A stretch of DNA of 64,000 nt from PKWO01 sp036384915 (GTDB lineage Bacteria > Pseudomonadota > Gammaproteobacteria > Burkholderiales > Burkholderiaceae_D), in the NCBI GenBank assembly GCA_036384915.1, contig DASVLJ010000019.1, positions 62,001 to 126,000 of the forward strand, given 5' to 3'. Below are positions 59,789 to 64,000 of this stretch, piece after piece. Under the pieces are notes generated by a model, which was not told where the DNA came from, did no database searches, and saw only the letters and a program-made list of their open reading frames with translations. Within the stretch, counting starts at the first letter, position 1. Every line of letters starts with the position of its first letter. The translations under genes were made by a program, and so were the position numbers.

Positions 59789-60871
59789 TTGACACGTTTC
59801 AATCGCCTATTGGGCTTGGTCCCCGCCCTGCTCTTCTGCTACGCCCCACCCTCTCTCGCGGTTTTGCCGCAGGCTGCGGTTCGCACTACCGGGCACGTGT
59901 TGGCGGACGCCGACGGCTGGCACGCAACCTGGCCCGGCATCACCCTGAGCACGCGATTCAAGGGGCGCGCCATCGGCATCGTAGTGGATGATGCTCTATC
60001 GGCTTACACGGTGGAATTGGACGGTGTCTTGCGCAAGCCCTTACAGATGGAAGACGGCGAACACACGGTATGGCTCAGACACTTGGCCAAGGGCGCCCAC
60101 GAACTGCGCCTCACCAGGCGCAACGAGACCACGACCGGGCCGGGCACGATACGGCGTTTCGTGCTGGAAGACGGCGGCACCTGGCTGCCGCTCAAACCGG
60201 GCAACACGCGACAGATCGAATTCATCGGCGACTCCTTCACTGCAGGGCTGGCCGACATGTCGAACAAGCGCTCGTGCAACGCGGCGACAATACGCGCGAG
60301 CAGCGACGCCACCGCAAGCTTCGGCGTGCGCGTGGCACGCCATTTCCATGCCGACTGGGAACTCAATGCCATGTCCGGCATGGGCATGAACCGCAACTGG
60401 AACGGCAAGCTGCCGGATGAAAATTTCCGCACCTACTATCCGCGCCTGCTGCAAAACGAGGCGCAAAGCCGTGTCGACGAGCCGGAATGGCAGCCGCAAT
60501 TGATCGTGATCGGTCTCGGAATCAACGATTTCTCGACACCGATCCACGACGGCGAGCCATGGACCCGGGAAAGCCTGGCGCAGCAATTCAAGGACAGCTA
60601 TCGCGATCTACTGGCCGAGCTGCGCCGGCGTCATGGCGACACCGAGATCATACTCACCGCAGTGAAGCTGGGGCCGGACGGACAACAAGTGCCGCTGGTG
60701 CAGCAGGTGGTGGAAGCCGCGCATGCCGGGGGAGACATGCGCGTGCACTACATGGAATACGACGACCTGGAATTGACGGCCTGCCAGTGGCACCCGAACC
60801 AGGCCGATCACGCCCGCATGGCGCAGGCGTTGATTGAAGAAATCGAGAAGATTGCCCCCTTCCGCCGATAG
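59789..60871 (+). CDS. Secreted SGNH/GDSL esterase, carbohydrate esterase family 2-like
   Basis: This 360-residue protein has a signal peptide (about 1-25), a beta-sandwich N-terminal domain (about 30-145) and an SGNH hydrolase domain. Block I is EFIGDSFTAG (nucleophile Ser), block III is GLGINDFS, and block V is CQWHPNQADH (catalytic His and Asp). The two-domain layout resembles CE2 acetyl esterases that deacetylate glycans. The start is TTG 59789 with GGAGAG six bases upstream, preferred to TTG 59762. It converges with the dctA-like gene. Confidence 0.87.
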   Translation: MTRFNRLLGLVPALLFCYAPPSLAVLPQAAVRTTGHVLADADGWHATWPGITLSTRFKGRAIGIVVDDALSAYTVELDGVLRKPLQMEDGEHTVWLRHLAKGAHELRLTRRNETTTGPGTIRRFVLEDGGTWLPLKPGNTRQIEFIGDSFTAGLADMSNKRSCNAATIRASSDATASFGVRVARHFHADWELNAMSGMGMNRNWNGKLPDENFRTYYPRLLQNEAQSRVDEPEWQPQLIVIGLGINDFSTPIHDGEPWTRESLAQQFKDSYRDLLAELRRRHGDTEIILTAVKLGPDGQQVPLVQQVVEAAHAGGDMRVHYMEYDDLELTACQWHPNQADHARMAQALIEEIEKIAPFRR

Positions 60872-60891
60872 GCGCGGGGCCTGCCGATTAT

Positions 60892-62319
60892 TTATGCGGC
60901 GTCGGCAGCTTTGCCGCGCAATTCGGCCTGCAAAGTGGTACGGTCCAGCTCGCCCTCCCAAGACGATACGACGATGGTAGCCACGCCGTTGCCGACAAAA
61001 TTGGTCAAGGCACGGCACTCGCTCATGAATTTGTCGATGCCGAGAATCAAGGCCATACCGGAGATCGGAATCGAGGGCACGACGGCAAGCGTGGCAGCCA
61101 ATGTAACGAAGCCCGCCCCCGTGACACCGGAAGCCCCTTTGGAGGTAAGCATGGCGACGCCGAGGATCGTCAACTGCTGCCCCAGTGTCAAGTCTGTATT
61201 GGTAGCCTGGGCAATGAACAGCGCAGCCATGGTCATGTAAATATTGGTGCCATCGAGATTGAACGAATAGCCTGTCGGCACAACCAGGCCGACGACAGGC
61301 TTGGAACAACCGAGCTTTTCCAGCTTGGTCATTAGCGACGGCAGCGCACTTTCGGAAGAACTCGTACCCAGCACGAGCAACAATTCATCCTTGATGTAGC
61401 GCAGGTAGCGCAGGATCGAAAACCCCGTCAACCAGGCGATGACACCAAGGACGACCAGAACAAACAAGAGGCTGGTGAGGTAAAACGATCCGATCAGCTT
61501 GACCAAAGGAATCAAGGCGTGAAGCCCGTACTTGCCGATGGTGAAAGCCATCGCGCCGAACGCGCCGACGGGCGCGGCCTTCATGATGATGTTGACCATG
61601 CCGAAAATGGCTTTCGACAAGTCTTCGACCAGGTTGACAATCGGCTTGCCCTTCTCACCGAGAAAGGCAAGCGACAATCCAAACAGGATCGACACCAGCA
61701 ATACCTGCAGGATCTCGCCTTTGGCAAATGCATCGACCACCGTCGTCGGGATGATATTCATCACCATTTCGACCGGCGTCTGGGCTTTTTGGTGCGCATA
61801 GCCTTCCACCGTCTTCGCGTCCGCTTCCGCGGCCGCCTGCTTTTTCGCCGCACCGTCGGCCGCGCCCTTGGAATCGGCGCCGAGCCCAGGCTGGTTCTTT
61901 ATTTCGGCGCTGCCGGTCGCCGGCTTTGTGTCCGCCGCGGCTGCCGTCTGGCCCTTCGAATCGACATAGCCCGCCGCCGGCTTGGCATTCGTATTGGCAC
62001 TCGCAAAACCTTCTCCGGGACGTATCCCGTTGGCCACGATCAAGCCGATAGCCAAGGCCAAAGTCGATACCACCTCAAAATAAACAATGGTCTTTCCGGC
62101 GACGCGCAACAGCTTGCCCAAGCCTTCCATACCGGCGACGCCGTGAACGACCGTACAGAAGATCACCGGCGCGATGATCATCTTGATCAACTTGATAAAG
62201 CCGTCGCCCAGCCATTTCATGTCGGCGGCGTTGGTCGGGTCGTACAGTCCGAACAGCACGCCGATCACGATGGCGATCAAAACCTGGATATACAGGACCT
62301 TATAGAATGGCTTTTTCAT
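60892..62319 (-). CDS. dctA: C4-dicarboxylate/cation symporter, DctA-like, with long inserted loop
   Basis: This 475-residue transporter has DctA hallmarks: KKPFYKVLYIQVLIAIVIGV at the start, LGTSSSESALPSLMTKLE (serine-rich re-entrant loop), VPTGYSFNLDGTNIYMTMAA and GIDKFMSECRALTNFVGNGVAT. It imports succinate, fumarate or malate with protons or sodium. Between the third and fourth helices (about 105-185) is an Ala/Lys/Gly-rich segment about 50-60 residues longer than usual. ATG 62319 is preferred because it gives the normal N-terminus. Confidence 0.92.
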   Translation of the reverse strand: MKKPFYKVLYIQVLIAIVIGVLFGLYDPTNAADMKWLGDGFIKLIKMIIAPVIFCTVVHGVAGMEGLGKLLRVAGKTIVYFEVVSTLALAIGLIVANGIRPGEGFASANTNAKPAAGYVDSKGQTAAAADTKPATGSAEIKNQPGLGADSKGAADGAAKKQAAAEADAKTVEGYAHQKAQTPVEMVMNIIPTTVVDAFAKGEILQVLLVSILFGLSLAFLGEKGKPIVNLVEDLSKAIFGMVNIIMKAAPVGAFGAMAFTIGKYGLHALIPLVKLIGSFYLTSLLFVLVVLGVIAWLTGFSILRYLRYIKDELLLVLGTSSSESALPSLMTKLEKLGCSKPVVGLVVPTGYSFNLDGTNIYMTMAALFIAQATNTDLTLGQQLTILGVAMLTSKGASGVTGAGFVTLAATLAVVPSIPISGMALILGIDKFMSECRALTNFVGNGVATIVVSSWEGELDRTTLQAELRGKAADAA

Positions 62320-62397
62320 GTGCTGTCTCTTGGCGTTGTTGTACTCGAAACTCCGGGCCTTCTTGCGGGACATATTAACCGAAGCCCGGCCGGCATG

Positions 62398-63672
62398 TCA
62401 GCCCGGCTGTGGCGGGGCTTCCACTGCCGGCTTGCGCGAACGGAAGTAGCGCCAGGCGAGCAGCAAGCCCGTGCATTGCAATCCTGCGCCGATGAAGAAA
62501 GTCGCGCCGGCATGCCAATCGCCGCGCGGCAGGCTGCCCACCCGTGCCAGCACGCTGGCGCCGAAATACGGCGCGATCACGAGCGAGAAACTGGCGATCG
62601 ATTGCAGCGCGCCCATCAGCGAACCCTGGGCGCGCGGATCCGTAGCCTTGGAGATGATGGCCTGCATTGCCGGTCCCGTGCAGAACGCCAACAGGTTGCA
62701 CAGGATGAGCGCATACATCATCCAGCCTTCGGTCGCCAGACCGTACAGCAGGAAGGTGACGGCGCTGGAACCCAACCCAAGCAGGGCGAGCCGCACTTCT
62801 CCGAACATCCGGATCAGTCTGCTCAAGAGCAGCGCCTGCACCAAGGCCGAGGCGACACCGACACAAGTCATGGCCCAGCCGTTTTCCATGGTGCCCCAGC
62901 CAAAGCGGAAATGGGTGTACAGCACCCAGGTCGTCTGCATCAGCATCTGGGCAAAAGTGGAAAAGCACAGGGCCACGATCAAACCACGCACGTCGCGCCG
63001 CCGGGCCAGCGCAAGCAGGGCACCGAACGGGTTGGCACGCGCTAAGGAAAACGGCGCCCGGCGATCCTGCGGCAGCGATTCGGGGACGACGAAATAGCCG
63101 TACAAAAAATTGCAGGCCGACAGCCCGGCGGCAAGATAGAAAGGCACGCGCACGCCGAAGTGGCCCAGCAATCCCCCCAGCGCCGGGCCGCAAATGAAAC
63201 CGAAACCGAAAGCCCCGCCTATCAAGCCGAAACTTTTGGCGCGGTTTTCCGGCGTCGAAATGTCCGAAGCATAGGCCGAAGCGACCGACATGCTGGCGGA
63301 CGACATGCCGCCGATCACGCGGCCGACAAAAAGCATGGGCAGATTGGGCGCCAACGCCGTGGCAAGAAAATTCAGGCACATGCCCGCCATCGAATACAGC
63401 ATCACCGGCCGCCGGCCGACCTTGTCGCTCAACACGCCCAACAACGGCATGCACAGAAATTGCAGCAAGCCGAATACACTGGCCAGAACGCCATACCATT
63501 GCGCCTGCAACTCCTTGGTCGCGACGAACTCGCCGACCAGGAGCGGCAACGCCGGCACGAGGAGGCCGACACCGAGCATATCGATGAAGACGCTGACCAG
63601 GATGAATTTCAGGCTCGGCGGGCGGGCTTGCGATGTTTCGGCAGAAACGGGGGGCTTATCGGCACGACTCAA
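62398..63672 (-). CDS. Major facilitator superfamily transporter, TetA-like
   Basis: This 424-residue protein has twelve predicted helices and the MFS motif A GVLSDKVGRRPVMLYSMAG. It also has FVGRVIGGMSSASMSVASAY and GLIGGAFGFGFICGPALGG, typical of the TCR/TetA drug-proton antiporter family, but the substrate is unknown and resistance should not be assumed. TTG 63672 has GGAGAG upstream and is the likely start; a longer frame to 63717 lacks one. Confidence 0.9.
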   Translation of the reverse strand: MSRADKPPVSAETSQARPPSLKFILVSVFIDMLGVGLLVPALPLLVGEFVATKELQAQWYGVLASVFGLLQFLCMPLLGVLSDKVGRRPVMLYSMAGMCLNFLATALAPNLPMLFVGRVIGGMSSASMSVASAYASDISTPENRAKSFGLIGGAFGFGFICGPALGGLLGHFGVRVPFYLAAGLSACNFLYGYFVVPESLPQDRRAPFSLARANPFGALLALARRRDVRGLIVALCFSTFAQMLMQTTWVLYTHFRFGWGTMENGWAMTCVGVASALVQALLLSRLIRMFGEVRLALLGLGSSAVTFLLYGLATEGWMMYALILCNLLAFCTGPAMQAIISKATDPRAQGSLMGALQSIASFSLVIAPYFGASVLARVGSLPRGDWHAGATFFIGAGLQCTGLLLAWRYFRSRKPAVEAPPQPG

Positions 63673-63874
63673 GGCGACTCTCCAGCTATCTGTCCAAAGG
63701 GCTACGGCTAGCAACAAAAATGCAGGCGACAGTGTAACCCACTGCCGGAAGTTGCAAGCGCTCCCGTCTTACCGGCCAGCCTGGGGAAACTCCCAACCTG
63801 GTTCCTTAACTATTGCGCCGCAGCATTTGGTAAAGTTGATACCTGATCAGTTATTCGTATGGGAGTCCGGCCTG

Positions 63875-64000
63875 ATGCAAGCAAAAAAAATCCTGATTAT
63901 TGCGGGGGTTACGCTGGGCGTTCTCGCCGCGGGCGGCGCCATCGCCCTGCACTTCGCGACGCGGGCGCTTCAAACGAGCGTGCAAAGTGCGCTCGGGCCG
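63875..64000 (+). CDS. N-terminus of an AsmA/DUF748-like protein (cut by window edge)
   Basis: The 42 residues visible contain a membrane anchor (ILIIAGVTLGVLAAGGAIAL) and LHFATRALQTSVQSALGP, the usual opening of large AsmA-like proteins that bridge the envelope. The start has GGGAG upstream. The family cannot be settled without the rest. It is divergent from the MFS gene. Confidence 0.6.
   Translation, partial: MQAKKILIIAGVTLGVLAAGGAIALHFATRALQTSVQSALGP

Noticed and set aside
62398..63672. The MFS transporter as a tetracycline-resistance gene
   Set aside because: TetA-like motifs are shared by many exporters, there is no TetR regulator beside it, and nothing indicates transfer.

Overview
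The window looks like a chromosomal segment of a GC-rich denitrifying betaproteobacterium, most likely a Burkholderiales member near the Oxalobacteraceae. Evidence for this is the three-domain copper nitrite reductase with a C-terminal haem c domain, the single-subunit quinol nitric oxide reductase, the class I polyhydroxybutyrate genes and the FNR/Dnr-type regulators. This assignment is inference; no rRNA is present. I saw no tRNA, insertion sequence, prophage or CRISPR array.

Bases 1-12000 hold a denitrification block: an SCO protein, nirV and nirK (minus strand), a Dnr-type regulator, a norB operon (norB, hemerythrin, DUF2249 protein, membrane protein), a SirB2-like protein, nnrS and phaC. 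Bases 12000-15140 hold a universal stress protein, a MaoC-phosphotransacetylase fusion and acetate kinase, coupled by overlapping stops and starts. Bases 15168-23034 are a signalling block: a four-cysteine FNR, a NarL-type response regulator with a FixL-like PAS kinase, a large hybrid kinase and a REC-HD-GYP phosphodiesterase. Between FNR and the response regulator lies a perfect palindrome containing TAGGG-N4-CCCTA.

Bases 23181-29705 carry a probable minus-strand operon (small membrane protein, alcohol dehydrogenase, phaB, and a DevBCA-like ABC exporter with a NodT outer-membrane factor). Bases 29981-34051 carry stress genes: a TPM protein, an eRF1-like protein, two tandem-domain universal stress proteins, a DksA-like protein and a bacteriohemerythrin. 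Eleven TTGAT-N4-ATCAA-like boxes lie upstream of genes in the first 34 kb, and I saw none after that. Several have a credible -10 element where a class II FNR promoter would place it. The left half therefore reads as one low-oxygen/NO regulon joining denitrification, fermentation, PHB and stress survival.

Bases 34358-64000 are more general: a DJ-1/PfpI protein, a DUF72 protein, a four-gene ABC/LolA-fold/beta-barrel envelope system, an XRE-cupin regulator with a double GNAT protein, a YecD-like protein, a TetR regulator with tandem operators, an orphan cheZ, azlCD, a P450 with an alpha/beta hydrolase, a thioredoxin-like protein, a sulfotransferase with an Asp/Asn hydroxylase-like protein, an amine oxidase with a cytochrome c, a diguanylate cyclase, an SGNH esterase, a dctA-like transporter, an MFS transporter and the start of an AsmA-like protein.

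The most unusual signal is at 52305-52596. Two units repeat with an exact 180-bp period. On the minus strand each has a small hairpin with an anti-Shine-Dalgarno loop followed by a strong intrinsic terminator, which suggests tandem sibling small RNAs. A diverged third relative lies at 59221-59300.
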